A DNA stretch of 64,000 nucleotides from Szabonella alba (GCF_016765775.1 NZ_JAESVN010000009.1:38430-102429); one strand, 5' to 3'; shown: positions 43,677 to 53,289, counted from the first letter of the stretch. Translations and numbers: made by a program. The notes: generated by a model from the letters alone, not told the origin.

Positions 43677-44141
43677 ATGACCGCAGATACGCTTCGCTAT
43701 GCGCTGGTGATGCTGGCCGCCGGGATCGGCATTCCGGTTCTGGCGGCGATGAACGCGCAACTGGGCGGGCGGATCGGCAGCCCTCCGGCGGCGGCGATGA
43801 TCCTGTTTGTCGTGGCCTTTCTGGCCGCGACCGTCGTCACAGTGCTGACCAGCGGGCCGGGGCCGCTGCGGCTTGCACCGCTGCAGCCGAAACACCTGTT
43901 TCTGGCCGGGCTTCTGGTCGCCTTCTATGTCATCTCGATCACCACCGTCGCCCCGCGTTTCGGGATCGGCAATGCGGTGTTTTTCGTGCTTCTGGGCCAG
44001 ATCATAGCCGCCGCGATGATCGACCATTTCGGCCTGTTCGGTGCGCTGCCCAAAGCGATGACCCTGCCGCGCGCGGGCGGCATCGCGCTGATGCTGGCGG
44101 GACTGGCGCTGATCCAGTTCGGTCAGGGCCGGGCACCCTGA
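43677..44141 (+). CDS. Small DMT-superfamily transporter (YdcZ/DUF606)
   Basis: A 154-residue membrane protein with about five hydrophobic segments, beginning MTADTLRYALVMLAAGIGIP and containing the conserved AAMNAQLGGRIGSP and PRFGIGNAVFFVLLGQIIAA. The substrate is unknown. Convergent with tdh. A longer plus-strand frame overlapping it (43559-44182) is a shadow. Confidence 0.87.
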   Translation: MTADTLRYALVMLAAGIGIPVLAAMNAQLGGRIGSPPAAAMILFVVAFLAATVVTVLTSGPGPLRLAPLQPKHLFLAGLLVAFYVISITTVAPRFGIGNAVFFVLLGQIIAAAMIDHFGLFGALPKAMTLPRAGGIALMLAGLALIQFGQGRAP

Positions 44142-44178
44142 GGCGCCGCACTGACCGGCCAGCCCCGGCGAACGCGCC

Positions 44179-45216
44179 TTAACCCCAGTCCAGCACGACC
44201 TTGCCCGACAGGCCCGACCGCATCGCGTCAAACCCTGCACCGAAATCTGCGGCCTTCATGCGATGCGTGATGACACGGCGCACATCCAGCCCATTTTCCA
44301 GCATCGCGATCATCTTGTACCAAGTCTCGAAAATCTCGCGCCCATAGACGCCCTTGATCGTGATGGCCTTGAAGACGATCCGGCTCCAGTCGACCGGCGA
44401 TTTGCCTGGCGGGATGCCCAGCATCGCAATACGCCCGCCCATCACCAGTTCCTCGACCATCTGGTCAAGCGCGGCCTGACTGCCGGACATTTCCATGCCG
44501 ACATCGAAACCCTGCACGATCTTGAGGCGCGATTTCACCGCCGCCATATCATCGGTTGCCACATTCACCGGCACCACATCGGCCACCTGCCCGGCCAGTT
44601 CCAGCCGCGCGGGGTTCACATCGGTGATTACCACATGGCGCGCGCCGACATGCCGCGCCACCGCCGCCGCCATGATGCCGATAGGCCCCGCCCCGGTGAT
44701 CAGCACATCCTCCCCCACCAGATCGAAGGACAGCGCGGTATGAACGGCATTGCCCAAGGGATCAAGAATTGCGCCGATCTCATCATCAATCGTGTCGGGC
44801 AGCGGCACGACATTGAAGGCGGGCAGACGCAGATAGTCTGCAAAGGCGCCGGGTTCATTGACCCCGATCCCCCGCGTTGCGGGGTCCAGATGAAACTTGC
44901 CCGCCCGGCTTTGCCGCGACAGTTTGCCGATAAGATGCCCCTCGCCCGAACAGCGCTGCCCGATGGACAGCCCTTCGACATTGCGCCCGATCTCGACAAT
45001 CTCACCGGCGAATTCATGCCCCGTCACCAGCGGCACCGGCACGGTGCGCGCGGCCCAGTCATCCCAGTTCCAGATATGCACATCCGTGCCACAGATCCCG
45101 GTCTTGCGGATGCGGATCAGCACATCGTCAGGCCCGATTGCGGGCACAGGACGGGTTTCCATCCACAGGCCCGGCTCGGGCCTTGCCTTGACCAGCGCCT
45201 TCATTTCATTCGTCAT
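44179..45216 (-). CDS. tdh: L-threonine 3-dehydrogenase
   Basis: NAD-dependent oxidation of threonine to 2-amino-3-ketobutyrate. The 345-residue medium-chain dehydrogenase has catalytic zinc ligands Cys42 ([16 protein letters not shown]) and His67-Glu68 (GHEFAGEI) and the NAD fold [20 protein letters not shown]. The structural-zinc loop with four cysteines in E. coli Tdh is replaced by [18 protein letters not shown], which has none. Start overlaps the kbl stop (ATGA). Confidence 0.95.
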   Translation of the reverse strand: MTNEMKALVKARPEPGLWMETRPVPAIGPDDVLIRIRKTGICGTDVHIWNWDDWAARTVPVPLVTGHEFAGEIVEIGRNVEGLSIGQRCSGEGHLIGKLSRQSRAGKFHLDPATRGIGVNEPGAFADYLRLPAFNVVPLPDTIDDEIGAILDPLGNAVHTALSFDLVGEDVLITGAGPIGIMAAAVARHVGARHVVITDVNPARLELAGQVADVVPVNVATDDMAAVKSRLKIVQGFDVGMEMSGSQAALDQMVEELVMGGRIAMLGIPPGKSPVDWSRIVFKAITIKGVYGREIFETWYKMIAMLENGLDVRRVITHRMKAADFGAGFDAMRSGLSGKVVLDWG

Positions 45217-46406
45217 GCCAGCACCCCTGTCGCCTTGCCCGATGCCGCAAAGGCCTCCAGCGCGAAATCCAGATCCTCGCGTGTCAGGGCGGCGTTCATC
45301 TGCGTGCGGATGCGCGCCTGCCCCTTGGGCACGACCGGAAAGAAAAACCCCGCCACATGTACGCCGCGCCGCCCCAGATCGGCGGCCATGTCCTGCGCCA
45401 GCCGCGCCTCGCCCAGCATGACGGGAATGATCGGATGTTCGCCGGGCAGCAGGGTGAAGCCCAGATCTTCCAGCCCCGCCCGCCAATAGCGCGCATTGTC
45501 AAAGAGCCGCGCGCGCAGGTCATCGGCACCTTCGACCAGATCCAGCGCCGCCAGACCCGCCGCAACCACCACCGGCGGCAGAGCGTTTGAAAACAGATAG
45601 GGCCGCGCGCGCTGGCGCAGCAGGTCGATCACCGGTTGCGGCCCGGCGATATAGCCACCCAGCGCGCCGCCCAGCGCCTTGCCCAGCGTGCCGGTCAGGA
45701 TATCGGCCCTGACCCCGGCATGGGCGGGCGTTCCGCGCCCCTCTGGCCCCATGAAACCGGTCGCATGGCAGTCATCCACCATGACCATCGCGCCGTAACG
45801 GTCCGCCAGCGCGCGGATTTCCAGCAATTTTGCCAGATACCCGTCCATCGAAAACACGCCGTCGGTCGCGATCATGATGAACCGCGCGCCGCCCTCGCGC
45901 GCCGCGATCAGTTGCGCCTCAAGTTCGGCCATGTCGGAATTGGCATAGCGGAACCGCCGCGCCTTGCAGAGCCGGATACCGTCAATGATGCTGGCATGGT
46001 TCAGCGCATCCGAGATGACCGCATCCTCGGGGCCCAGCAAGGGTTCGAACAACCCGCCATTGGCGTCGAAACAGGCGGCAAACAGGATCGAATCCTCCAT
46101 GCCCAGATATTCCGCGATGCGCGCCTCAAGCGCGCGGTGCAGGTCTTGGGTGCCGCAGATGAACCGGACCGAGGCCATGCCGTAGCCTTGCCCCTCCAGC
46201 GCGCCCTGCGCCGCCGCGATCAGCGCCGGATGATCGGCCAGACCCAGATAGTTGTTGGCGCAGAGGTTCAACATCCGCTGCCCCTCCATCTCGACATGCG
46301 CGCCTTGTGGGCCGGTAATCAGCCGTTCCCGTTTCAGCAGGCCCTCGGCCTCGATCCCCTTCAAGGTCTCGCGCAGATGGTCCAGAAATTCGCCTTTATC
46401 CGCCAT
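45213..46406 (-). CDS. kbl: 2-amino-3-ketobutyrate CoA ligase
   Basis: PLP-dependent cleavage of aminoketobutyrate with CoA to glycine and acetyl-CoA, the second step after Tdh. The 397-residue aminotransferase-fold protein has [14 protein letters not shown], the [20 protein letters not shown] loop and PLP lysine 243 in [17 protein letters not shown]. Length matches the E. coli enzyme. It heads the kbl-tdh operon, preceded by the repeat-rich gap. Confidence 0.97.
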   Translation of the reverse strand: MADKGEFLDHLRETLKGIEAEGLLKRERLITGPQGAHVEMEGQRMLNLCANNYLGLADHPALIAAAQGALEGQGYGMASVRFICGTQDLHRALEARIAEYLGMEDSILFAACFDANGGLFEPLLGPEDAVISDALNHASIIDGIRLCKARRFRYANSDMAELEAQLIAAREGGARFIMIATDGVFSMDGYLAKLLEIRALADRYGAMVMVDDCHATGFMGPEGRGTPAHAGVRADILTGTLGKALGGALGGYIAGPQPVIDLLRQRARPYLFSNALPPVVVAAGLAALDLVEGADDLRARLFDNARYWRAGLEDLGFTLLPGEHPIIPVMLGEARLAQDMAADLGRRGVHVAGFFFPVVPKGQARIRTQMNAALTREDLDFALEAFAASGKATGVLA

Positions 46407-46499
46407 AGCAGACTCACCTCCTGTTTTCAGGATATATCCCGCCCCGTGTCGACCTCGTCAATATAAAAGAATCGAATCCGGCAAAACGGAACCCTCCCC

Positions 46500-46720
46500 T
46501 TCATCTGTTTCCAAATATCCTGCGGGGGGCCCGGGGGGCGCAAAGCCCCCCGGTTCTTCATCGCGGCGGGGCGCAAAGCCCCCCGGTTCTTCATCACGGC
46601 GGGGCGCAAAGCCCCCCGGTTCTTCATCACGGCGGGGCGCAAAGCCCCCCGGTTCTTCATCACGGCGGGGCGCAAAGCCCCCCGGTTCTTCATCGCGGCG
46701 GGGCGCAAAGCCCCCTATCC
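46500..46720 (+). repeat. Modular hairpin repeat, copy C, expanded into a 33-bp tandem array
   Basis: Begins CCAAATATCCTGCGGGGGGC, then a unit GCGCAAAGCCCCCCGGTTCT-TCATCACGGCGGG repeated at exactly 33-base spacing from 46538, 46571, 46604, 46637, 46670 and 46703. There are five full copies and a partial sixth; the only difference seen between full copies is TCGC versus TCAC. Each unit can form a GGGGCGCAAAGCCCC hairpin. The array fills the gap between the XRE/cupin gene and kbl, both on the minus strand. Confidence 0.95.
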
Positions 46721-46722
46721 AC

Positions 46723-47283
46723 TCAACTGTCCTGCACGATCAGAATGGCCCGGGCGGCCCCGCCTTCGGCCAGGATCGCATGATCGCGGTCGGCGGCATA
46801 GCGCGCCGCATCGCCGGGGCCCAGATGCTGTTCCTCCTCGCCTGCGCGCAGCGCGATCCGCCCTTCGATCACGGTCAGATGCTCGCGGCAACCGGGGGAA
46901 TGGGCGGCACTTTCCAGCGCGCCGCCGGGATCAAAAACCAGATCATAGACTTCATGCCGGCCCACCGTTTCGGCGGGGGACAGGATGCGGATGCGCAGGC
47001 CCCGGCCATGGCCGGTCATCACCGGTGCCTCGGTGGCCCGGGTCACCTCGATAACCGGGCGGGGTGCGGGTTCCACCAGCCCCGCGAAATCCACGCCCAG
47101 CGCGCGGGTCAGGTTCCACAGCGTCGCAACCGTGGGGCTGGATTCGCCCCGCTCGATCTGGCTGACCATCGAACGGCTGACGCCCGAAAGCCCGGCCACG
47201 GCATCAAGGCTGAGGCCCCGCGCCTTGCGCGCGGCGCGCAGCCCTTCGGCCAGACGGCTGGTGATATCCTCGCCCCGTGTCAT
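46723..47283 (-). CDS. XRE-type regulator with cupin domain
   Basis: A 186-residue regulator: helix-turn-helix at about 10-65 (AEGLRAARKARGLSLDAVAG, VSRSMVSQIERGESSPTVAT) and a cupin at about 105-180 (SPGCREHLTVIEGRIALRAG, LGPGDAARYAADRDH). ATG 47283 begins MTRGEDITSRL; upstream codons overlap the aroB end and are unlikely. It differs from the cupin regulator near mgd. Adjacent to kbl-tdh and to aroB, its target is uncertain. Confidence 0.88.
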   Translation of the reverse strand: MTRGEDITSRLAEGLRAARKARGLSLDAVAGLSGVSRSMVSQIERGESSPTVATLWNLTRALGVDFAGLVEPAPRPVIEVTRATEAPVMTGHGRGLRIRILSPAETVGRHEVYDLVFDPGGALESAAHSPGCREHLTVIEGRIALRAGEEEQHLGPGDAARYAADRDHAILAEGGAARAILIVQDS

Positions 47284-47338
47284 CTGCGCAGCATTCCAGC
47301 AGCGCCCGGCCCCGTCAATCGCCTCGTCAAGCGCCCCG

Positions 47339-48466
47339 TCAATGAGGCCGTCCCGATAGCGCGTCCTGCAGGACATCAAGCACGGGATCCGAAGGCACAT
47401 CGGCGGCAACGAAGGCCTCCCCGATGCCGCGCGCAAGGATGAAGCGCAGCTTGCCGTCCACCACCTTCTTGTCCTGCCCCATCAGCGCCAGCAGCGCCTC
47501 GGCCCCCGGCAGATCGCCCGGAATATCGGCCAGATCGACCTTCATTCCCATGGCGCGCAGATGGGCGCGCACCCGGCTGGGCGCTTCCTGACTGCAAAGG
47601 CCCAGCCGCTGGCTGAGTTCAAAGGCCAGCGCGCAGCCGATGGCCACCCCTTCCCCATGCAACAGCCGGTCGGAATAACCTGTTGCCGCCTCCAGCGCAT
47701 GGCAGAAGGTATGACCAAGGTTCAGCAGCGCGCGCTCGCCCTCCTCGGTCTCATCCCTCGCAACGATCCCCGCCTTCATCTCGACCGAGCGGCGGACGGC
47801 ATATTGGCGCAGGTCCGCATCGCCTGTGGCCATGGCAGGCGCATTGACCTCAAGCCAGTCGAAGAAGTCCGCATCACCCAGCAGCCCGTATTTCACGACC
47901 TCGCCATAGCCCGCGCGGAAATCGCGCCCCGGCAGCGTGGCCAGCAAGCCGATATCGGCCAGAACAAGGCTGGGCTGGTGAAAGGCGCCAATCAGGTTCT
48001 TGCCGCGGGGGGAGTTGATGCCGGTCTTGCCGCCCACCGAACTGTCGACCTGCGACAGCAGCGAGGTCGGGATCTGCACGAATCGCACCCCGCGCCGCAG
48101 GATCGCGGCGGCAAAACCCGCCAGATCACCGATTACCCCGCCGCCCAGCGCGATGACGACATCGCGGCGCTCAACCTTCTGGTCCAGCAGCCATTCGGTC
48201 ACGCGTTCCAGCTGCGGCCAGCCCTTCGTGCCCTCCCCCGGGGGCAGGATCAGCGCCTCGGAGGCGATGCCTTCGGCCTGCAATGCGGCACGCAGCGGGG
48301 CCAGATGCAGGGCGGCGACGTTCTCTTCGGTCACCACGGCGACGCGCGGACGGCGCAGCAGCGGCGCGATCTCGGCCCCGGCGCGCGCGACCAGTCCCGC
48401 ACCGATGCGCACCTCATAGCTGCGCGCGCCCAGTTCGACCCGCACGATGTCGGTTTTTCCACTCAT
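47339..48466 (-). CDS. aroB: 3-dehydroquinate synthase
   Basis: Second step of the shikimate pathway, an NAD- and metal-dependent cyclase. The 375-residue protein has ALGGGVIGDLAGFAAAILRR, IPTSLLSQVDSSVGGKTGIN and the metal-ligand region NLGHTFCHALEAATGYSDRL with HGEGVAIG. It overlaps the aroK stop by four bases (ATGA), the usual aroKB pairing. Confidence 0.97.
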   Translation of the reverse strand: MSGKTDIVRVELGARSYEVRIGAGLVARAGAEIAPLLRRPRVAVVTEENVAALHLAPLRAALQAEGIASEALILPPGEGTKGWPQLERVTEWLLDQKVERRDVVIALGGGVIGDLAGFAAAILRRGVRFVQIPTSLLSQVDSSVGGKTGINSPRGKNLIGAFHQPSLVLADIGLLATLPGRDFRAGYGEVVKYGLLGDADFFDWLEVNAPAMATGDADLRQYAVRRSVEMKAGIVARDETEEGERALLNLGHTFCHALEAATGYSDRLLHGEGVAIGCALAFELSQRLGLCSQEAPSRVRAHLRAMGMKVDLADIPGDLPGAEALLALMGQDKKVVDGKLRFILARGIGEAFVAADVPSDPVLDVLQDALSGRPH

Positions 48467-49005
48467 TGATGATTCTCCAGAACATCGGGGCGCGTGGTCA
48501 GGGCCGCCAGCACACGCCGCGCCATGGCCTCGATGGCCAGATCCGCCTCGGCATCCACCGCAAGATCAGCCAGCGCATAGACCGGCACGCGCGCCTCGTA
48601 GATCGCGCGCAGGCTTTCGCGCGGATTGGGCGTGCGCAGCAGGGGCCGCGTCGTCTTGTGACGCACCCGCTGCCAGAGCAGGTCAAGATCGGCGCGGATC
48701 CACACGGAAACCCCCTTGGCGGTAATCATCTCACGGTTCGCCGCCGACATGAAGGCCCCGCCCCCGGTCGACAGAATGCAGGGCGGACCATCCAGCAACC
48801 GCCCCACGACCTGAGTTTCTTTCAGCCGGAAGAAAGGTTCGCCGTCGCGTTCGAAAATCTCGGCGATGGACCGGTTTGCGGCGCGCACGATCTCTTCGTC
48901 CGAATCGAGGAAGGGCACGTCCAGAAGCCGTGCAAGGGCGGTGCCGACGGCGGTTTTTCCCGCCCCCATCATGCCCACCATCACCACCGATTTGCGCAAT
49001 CGCAT
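48463..49005 (-). CDS. aroK: Shikimate kinase
   Basis: Phosphorylates shikimate. The 180-residue P-loop kinase has GMMGAGKTAVGTALA, the shikimate-binding FLDSDEEI, STGGGAF and the lid TTRPLL. The ATG at 49005 gives MRLRKSVVMVGMMGAGK; longer in-frame extensions have no ribosome site. Fifth step of the chorismate pathway; the sixth-step gene aroA is 42 kb away in this window. Confidence 0.95.
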   Translation of the reverse strand: MRLRKSVVMVGMMGAGKTAVGTALARLLDVPFLDSDEEIVRAANRSIAEIFERDGEPFFRLKETQVVGRLLDGPPCILSTGGGAFMSAANREMITAKGVSVWIRADLDLLWQRVRHKTTRPLLRTPNPRESLRAIYEARVPVYALADLAVDAEADLAIEAMARRVLAALTTRPDVLENHQ

Positions 49006-49341
49006 CGACGCCCTGCCCCCAGCTGCAGCCCCGCCATGACCTGCCGCGTGGCACCGCCCTGAGGCCCCGGGGGGGCCTGCAGGCAACGCCATGCGACAAT
49101 GGCCGCGGGATCTTGTCCCCCAATAACGGGCGGTTTCGGGGCCTGTCCAGCCAAGACCGCCGTGAATAGCCGCCCGATGCCGGAAACTTTGATGACAGAG
49201 GGCGTGAACTCTGCCCCGAAGCCCTGTATAAGATGCCCAGAAGACCGGAACCCGCGAGGCGGGGACAACCGGCATGGGCAGTCCGGCCCCGCCAGTTGCG
49301 GGCCGGATCCGGAACAAGACCGAGGCAAGAAGGCGCAGTCG
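49006..49341. other. Divergent intergenic region between aroK and the xerD operon
   Basis: About 336 bases. Apart from the plus-strand promoter candidate at 49204-49232 I see no gene, RNA structure or repeat. It should also hold the aroK promoter. Confidence 0.5.
49204..49232 (+). promoter_or_regulatory. Candidate promoter of the small-protein/xerD operon
   Basis: GTGAAC (49204-49209) and TATAAG (49227-49232) are 17 bases apart, about 110 bases before the first gene. The -10 is good, the -35 weak. Confidence 0.4.
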
Positions 49342-49476
49342 ATGAAACTGATCGTGAAATTCCTTTTCGTGGTGGCGGTGCTGGCACTGGCCGGGCTTTC
49401 GGCCTTTGCCTATCTGACGGATCTTTCCCCCGAACAGGAACCCGTCACCCGACCGGTGATTCTGGATGCGCAATGA
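49342..49476 (+). CDS. 44-residue membrane-anchored small protein
   Basis: A very short protein: Lys-anchored hydrophobic helix (MKLIVKFLFVVAVLALAGLS, continuing AFAYL) and an acidic tail TDLSPEQEPVTRPV. AGAAGG is upstream. Its stop lies 11 bases inside the next gene, a coupling that argues it is translated. It may be a single-span protein with a periplasmic tail. No family is recognised. Confidence 0.65.
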   Translation: MKLIVKFLFVVAVLALAGLSAFAYLTDLSPEQEPVTRPVILDAQ

Positions 49477-51004
49477 CGCCTTGTGGCTTCTGCTGACGCT
49501 TCTGGCCGGGCTGGCGGCGGATCCCGCGCGCGCGCAGGATCCGATGTCGGCCATCGACTGGCTGTCGCAATCGGTCAGCAACCCAGCGCCGCTGCGCCCC
49601 GCCGAACCTGCCGTCACCGGTCAGGGCGGCGCGGTGCCCGCCGATGTGTTCGTCTCCACTCTGGACGGGCCCTCGCCGGACGGCGCGGGGATCCTGCCCT
49701 CATCGGTGACGGGCCTGCCGCGCAATCTGTGGGGCATCGGGCGCAGTTCCGAGATTGCCGAACTGCTGGCAACCGAACGGGTCGACATGATCCCGGCGCT
49801 GCAGGGGCTGCTGCTGACGCTGCTTCTGGCCGAGGCGCGCCCGCCTGCCGATGCAGCCCCGCCGGGGCTGCTGCTGCGCGCGCGGATCGACAAGCTGTTG
49901 GCGATGGGCGCGCTGGAACAGGCGCAGGCGCTGATCGTGGCGGCACAGGACCGCAGCCCCGAAATGTTCCGCCGCGCCTTTGATGTCGCGATGCTGACCG
50001 GGACCGAGGACCGGCGCTGCGATGAATTGCAGGACAATCCCGTGCTGGCCCCGACCTATCCGGCGCGGATCTTCTGCCTGGCCCGCGCGGGCGACTGGAA
50101 CGGGGCCGCACTGACGCTGCGCGTGGCGCAGGCGCTGGGGCTGGTCACCGCCGAGGAGGACGCGCTGCTGTCGCGCTTCCTTGATCCCGATCTCTATGAG
50201 GGTGAGCCCCCCCTGACCCCGCCCCAGCCGGTGACCCCGCTGGCCTGGCGGATGCTCGAATCAATTGGCGAGGGGTTGCCCACCGCAGGCCTGCCGCTGG
50301 CCTTTTCCCATGCCGAACTGCGCGACACGGCGGGCTGGAAGGCACAGATCGAGGCGGCGGAACGCTTGGCCCGCGCCGGCGTGATCGACCCCAACGTGCT
50401 CTTGGGTATCTATACTGCGCGGCTTCCTGCCGCCTCGGGCGGGGTCTGGAACCGGGTGGAAGCGTTCCAGCGGTTCGAGACGGCACTGGCCGCGGGCGAT
50501 CCCGGCGCGGTGGCGCGCACCATCGGCCCCGCCTGGCAGCAGATGGCCTCGGCGGAACTGGAACTGCCATTCGCAATTCTTTTTGCCGAACGCATCAACC
50601 GCCTGCCCCTGACCGGTGAGGCCGATGCGCTGGCCTTCCGTCTGGCGCTGCTTTCACCGGATTATGAGGCGGCGGCAATCCGGCGGGTCACCTCGGATCC
50701 GATGGAGAAATTTCTGATCGGTCTGGCGCGCGGTTCGCTTCAGGGGGTCAGCGCGCCCAGTTCGATGGCGCGTCTGATCGCACCCGCATTTCAGCGCCCC
50801 TCCCCGCCCGCCGAAATCAAGGCGCTCTTGGATGACAACCGGCTGGGCGAGGCGCTTTTGCGTGCCATGGACCGCATCGCACGCGGCCTGCATGGTGAGG
50901 GTCGCTTTGTCACCGACGGGCTGTCGGTGCTGCGGCAGGTGGGCATGGAGGATGTCTCACGCCGTCTGGCGCTGCAACTGATGCTGCTGGAACGGCGCGG
51001 ATGA
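49466..51004 (+). CDS. Exported protein of unknown function upstream of xerD
   Basis: A 512-residue protein with a signal peptide (MRNDALWLLLTLLAGLAADP, ARAQ). The mature part is alanine- and leucine-rich and mostly helical, with TPR- or Sel1-like alternation: ALEQAQALIVAAQ, GDWNGAALTLRVAQALG and RLARAGVIDPNVLLGIYTAR. I recognise no catalytic motif. It overlaps the small protein before it and the xerD start after it, so the three are one translational unit. It may be a periplasmic scaffold; the role is unknown. Confidence 0.75.
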   Translation: MRNDALWLLLTLLAGLAADPARAQDPMSAIDWLSQSVSNPAPLRPAEPAVTGQGGAVPADVFVSTLDGPSPDGAGILPSSVTGLPRNLWGIGRSSEIAELLATERVDMIPALQGLLLTLLLAEARPPADAAPPGLLLRARIDKLLAMGALEQAQALIVAAQDRSPEMFRRAFDVAMLTGTEDRRCDELQDNPVLAPTYPARIFCLARAGDWNGAALTLRVAQALGLVTAEEDALLSRFLDPDLYEGEPPLTPPQPVTPLAWRMLESIGEGLPTAGLPLAFSHAELRDTAGWKAQIEAAERLARAGVIDPNVLLGIYTARLPAASGGVWNRVEAFQRFETALAAGDPGAVARTIGPAWQQMASAELELPFAILFAERINRLPLTGEADALAFRLALLSPDYEAAAIRRVTSDPMEKFLIGLARGSLQGVSAPSSMARLIAPAFQRPSPPAEIKALLDDNRLGEALLRAMDRIARGLHGEGRFVTDGLSVLRQVGMEDVSRRLALQLMLLERRG

Positions 51005-51957
51005 CGCACGACACCGCCCGACATATCTCGACCTTCCTTGAGGCGCAGGCCGCCGAACTGGGGGCTGCCCGCAACACCTTGCTGGCCTATGGCCGCGATC
51101 TGACCGATTTCGGGGATTGGCTGGAAGGCCGCGGGCTGACCATCAAAGACATCGGACGCGAAGGCATCGAGAATTATCTTCTGCATTGCGAGGCGCAGGG
51201 GCTGGCGAAATCCACCCGCGCCCGCCGCCTGTCGGCCATCCGGCAACTGTTCCGCTTCGGGTTCGAAGAGGGCTGGCGTGGCGACAATCCCGCGCTGCGG
51301 CTGAAAGGCCCCGCCAAGGACGCCACCCTTCCCGCAACGCTGGACCGGGCCGAGATGGAGGCGCTGCTGGAGGCCGCGCGCGACAGCGGACGCGATGAGG
51401 GCGAAAGGCTCCGCAATATCTGTCTGATGGAACTGGCTTATGCGACGGGTATGCGGGTGTCCGAACTGGTTGAACTGCCGGTCGCGGCACTGCGGGGCAA
51501 TCCCGCGATGATCCTCGTGCGCGGCAAGGGCGGCAAGGAACGCATGGTGCCGCTGTCCACCCCGTCCCGGGCGGCCTTGGCCGAATGGCTGAGCCATCGC
51601 GATGCGGCCGAGGCCGCACGTCCTGCCCCGGCACGGCCCTCACGCTTTGCCTTTCCGGGGCGCGGGGCTGCGGGTCATCTGACGCGGCAACAGTTTCATG
51701 GTCTGGTCAAGGGCTTTGCCCTTGCCGCCGGGATCGACCCGGCCCGCGTCACCCCGCATGTACTGCGCCATGCCTTTGCGACGCATCTGCTGGCCGGGGG
51801 CGCCGATCTGCGCGCGATCCAGATGCTGCTGGGTCATGCCGATCTTTCCACGACCGAAATCTACACCCATGTGCTGGACGAGCATCTGCGCACGCTGGTG
51901 CTGGACCATCATCCGCTGGCTCGGAACACTCTGGTTTTGAAGGACACTGAACGCTAA
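51001..51957 (+). CDS. xerD: Tyrosine recombinase XerD
   Basis: Resolves chromosome dimers at dif with XerC and FtsK. The 318-residue protein has an N-terminal SAM-like core-binding domain and the catalytic residues Arg152 (ATGMRVSEL), Lys176 (VRGKGGKERMVPL), His253-Arg256 (HVLRHAFATHLL), His279 (LLGHADLSTTEIYTH) and Tyr288. Length and the HxLRH box fit XerD. No att sites or cargo lie near it, so a housekeeping recombinase, not a mobile-element integrase. Confidence 0.95.
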   Translation: MTHDTARHISTFLEAQAAELGAARNTLLAYGRDLTDFGDWLEGRGLTIKDIGREGIENYLLHCEAQGLAKSTRARRLSAIRQLFRFGFEEGWRGDNPALRLKGPAKDATLPATLDRAEMEALLEAARDSGRDEGERLRNICLMELAYATGMRVSELVELPVAALRGNPAMILVRGKGGKERMVPLSTPSRAALAEWLSHRDAAEAARPAPARPSRFAFPGRGAAGHLTRQQFHGLVKGFALAAGIDPARVTPHVLRHAFATHLLAGGADLRAIQMLLGHADLSTTEIYTHVLDEHLRTLVLDHHPLARNTLVLKDTER

Positions 51958-53261
51958 TGGACACTTCTGCATTTGACACTGCCTTCTGGTTGACGGCTGC
52001 GGGCATTCTCGGCCTGCTCTGCATGTCGGCGTTTTTCTCAGGCTCGGAAACCGCTTTGACCGCCGCCTCGCGGGGTAAGCTCAAAGGCATGGCTGACAGG
52101 GGGTCGAGCGGGGCCGAATCGGCCCTCAACGTGACCGAGGACAGTGAAAAGATGATCGGGGCCCTGCTTCTGGGCAACAATATCGTCAATATCCTTGCGG
52201 CATCGCTGGCGACGGCCCTGCTGACACGTGCCTTCGGCGACAGCGGGGTGGCGCTGGCCACGCTGGTGATGACCGCGCTGGTGCTGGTCTTTGGTGAGGT
52301 TCTGCCCAAGACAATCGCCATCACCTTTCCCGAACCGGTTGCGTCCCGCGTTGCTCCGGTGATCCGCGTGCTGATCTTTGTCGGGGCTCCGGTGATTGCG
52401 GTGGTGCGCCTGCTGGTGCGGGGTATGCTGTATCTTCTGGGCATGCGCACGGATCCGAACAGCAAATTCCTTGCCCTGCGTGAGGAAATCGCGGGCGCCA
52501 TCGCGCTTGGCCATTCCGAGGGCGCGGTCGAGAAAGAGGACCGCGACCGCCTGCTGGGCGCGCTGGACCTGTCGGACCGCACGGTTGAAGAAATCATGCG
52601 CCACCGGCGCGAGGTCGAGATGATCGACGCCGAAAAGGCGCCTTCGGACATCCTGACGCAGGTTCTGAACTCTCCCCATACCCGCCTGCCGGTCTATCGC
52701 GGCGATGACGAGAACATTCTGGGCGTGGTTCATGCCAAGGATCTTCTGCGAGAGGTGGACCGCCTGATCCGCCGAGGCGGCGCCGATGTGGCGACGCTGA
52801 CCGATCTGGATATTCTCAAGATCGCGATGAAACCCTATTTCGTGCCGGAAACCACACCGCTGGACGAACAGATGCGCCAGTTCCTGAAGCGGCGCACGCA
52901 TTTCGCGCTGGTGGTGGATGAATATGGTGCGCTGCGCGGGCTCATCACGCTGGAGGACATTCTGGAAGAGATCGTCGGCGAGATCCGCGACGAATTCGAC
53001 ATTGTCGAGAAGGATCAGTCGATTGTCCCGAATGAGGCGGGCGATTTCGACATCGATGGCGCCATGACCATCCGCGACCTGAACCGGATGACCGACTGGG
53101 GCCTGCCGGATGAAGAAGCCAATACCGTGGCCGGTCTCGTGATCCATGAGGCGCAGATGATCCCGAGTGAAGGGCAGGTCTTTGCCTTCCACGGCTTCCG
53201 CTTTGAGGTGGTAAGCCGCAAGGAAAACCGCCTGACCCGGCTGAAGATCCGTCCGCTTTGA
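51957..53261 (+). CDS. CNNM/CorC-family membrane protein with CBS pair
   Basis: A 434-residue protein: CNNM transmembrane domain (about 10-190, with FFSGSETALTAASRGKLKGM and LVFGEVLPKTIAITFPEP), a tandem CBS pair (about 205-330, TRLPVYRGDDENILGVVHAK and VVDEYGALRGLITLEDILEE) and a C-terminal CorC/HlyC domain. Such proteins act in magnesium or cobalt export. Older hemolysin labels for the family are misleading. Its ATG shares one base with the xerD stop. Confidence 0.93.
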   Translation: MDTSAFDTAFWLTAAGILGLLCMSAFFSGSETALTAASRGKLKGMADRGSSGAESALNVTEDSEKMIGALLLGNNIVNILAASLATALLTRAFGDSGVALATLVMTALVLVFGEVLPKTIAITFPEPVASRVAPVIRVLIFVGAPVIAVVRLLVRGMLYLLGMRTDPNSKFLALREEIAGAIALGHSEGAVEKEDRDRLLGALDLSDRTVEEIMRHRREVEMIDAEKAPSDILTQVLNSPHTRLPVYRGDDENILGVVHAKDLLREVDRLIRRGGADVATLTDLDILKIAMKPYFVPETTPLDEQMRQFLKRRTHFALVVDEYGALRGLITLEDILEEIVGEIRDEFDIVEKDQSIVPNEAGDFDIDGAMTIRDLNRMTDWGLPDEEANTVAGLVIHEAQMIPSEGQVFAFHGFRFEVVSRKENRLTRLKIRPL

Positions 53262-53289
53262 CGTGCTGCAGCCGGTCTGACCGGCGCGA

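Noticed and set aside
46427..46708. Frame encoding a repeated RPAVMKNRGAL peptide
   Set aside because: It comes only from the 33-bp tandem array, whose period is divisible by three. It lacks a ribosome site, and the array is better explained as non-coding repeat expansion.
46538..46717. CRISPR array
   Set aside because: The 33-base units are directly abutting with no unique spacers, and no cas gene is near.
51001..51957. Phage or element integrase
   Set aside because: The sequence and length fit XerD, it sits in a stable housekeeping context, and there are no att repeats, tRNA targets or cargo genes.
51957..53261. Hemolysin
   Set aside because: The CNNM plus CBS plus CorC layout marks an ion-transport protein; the hemolysin name is a historical label.
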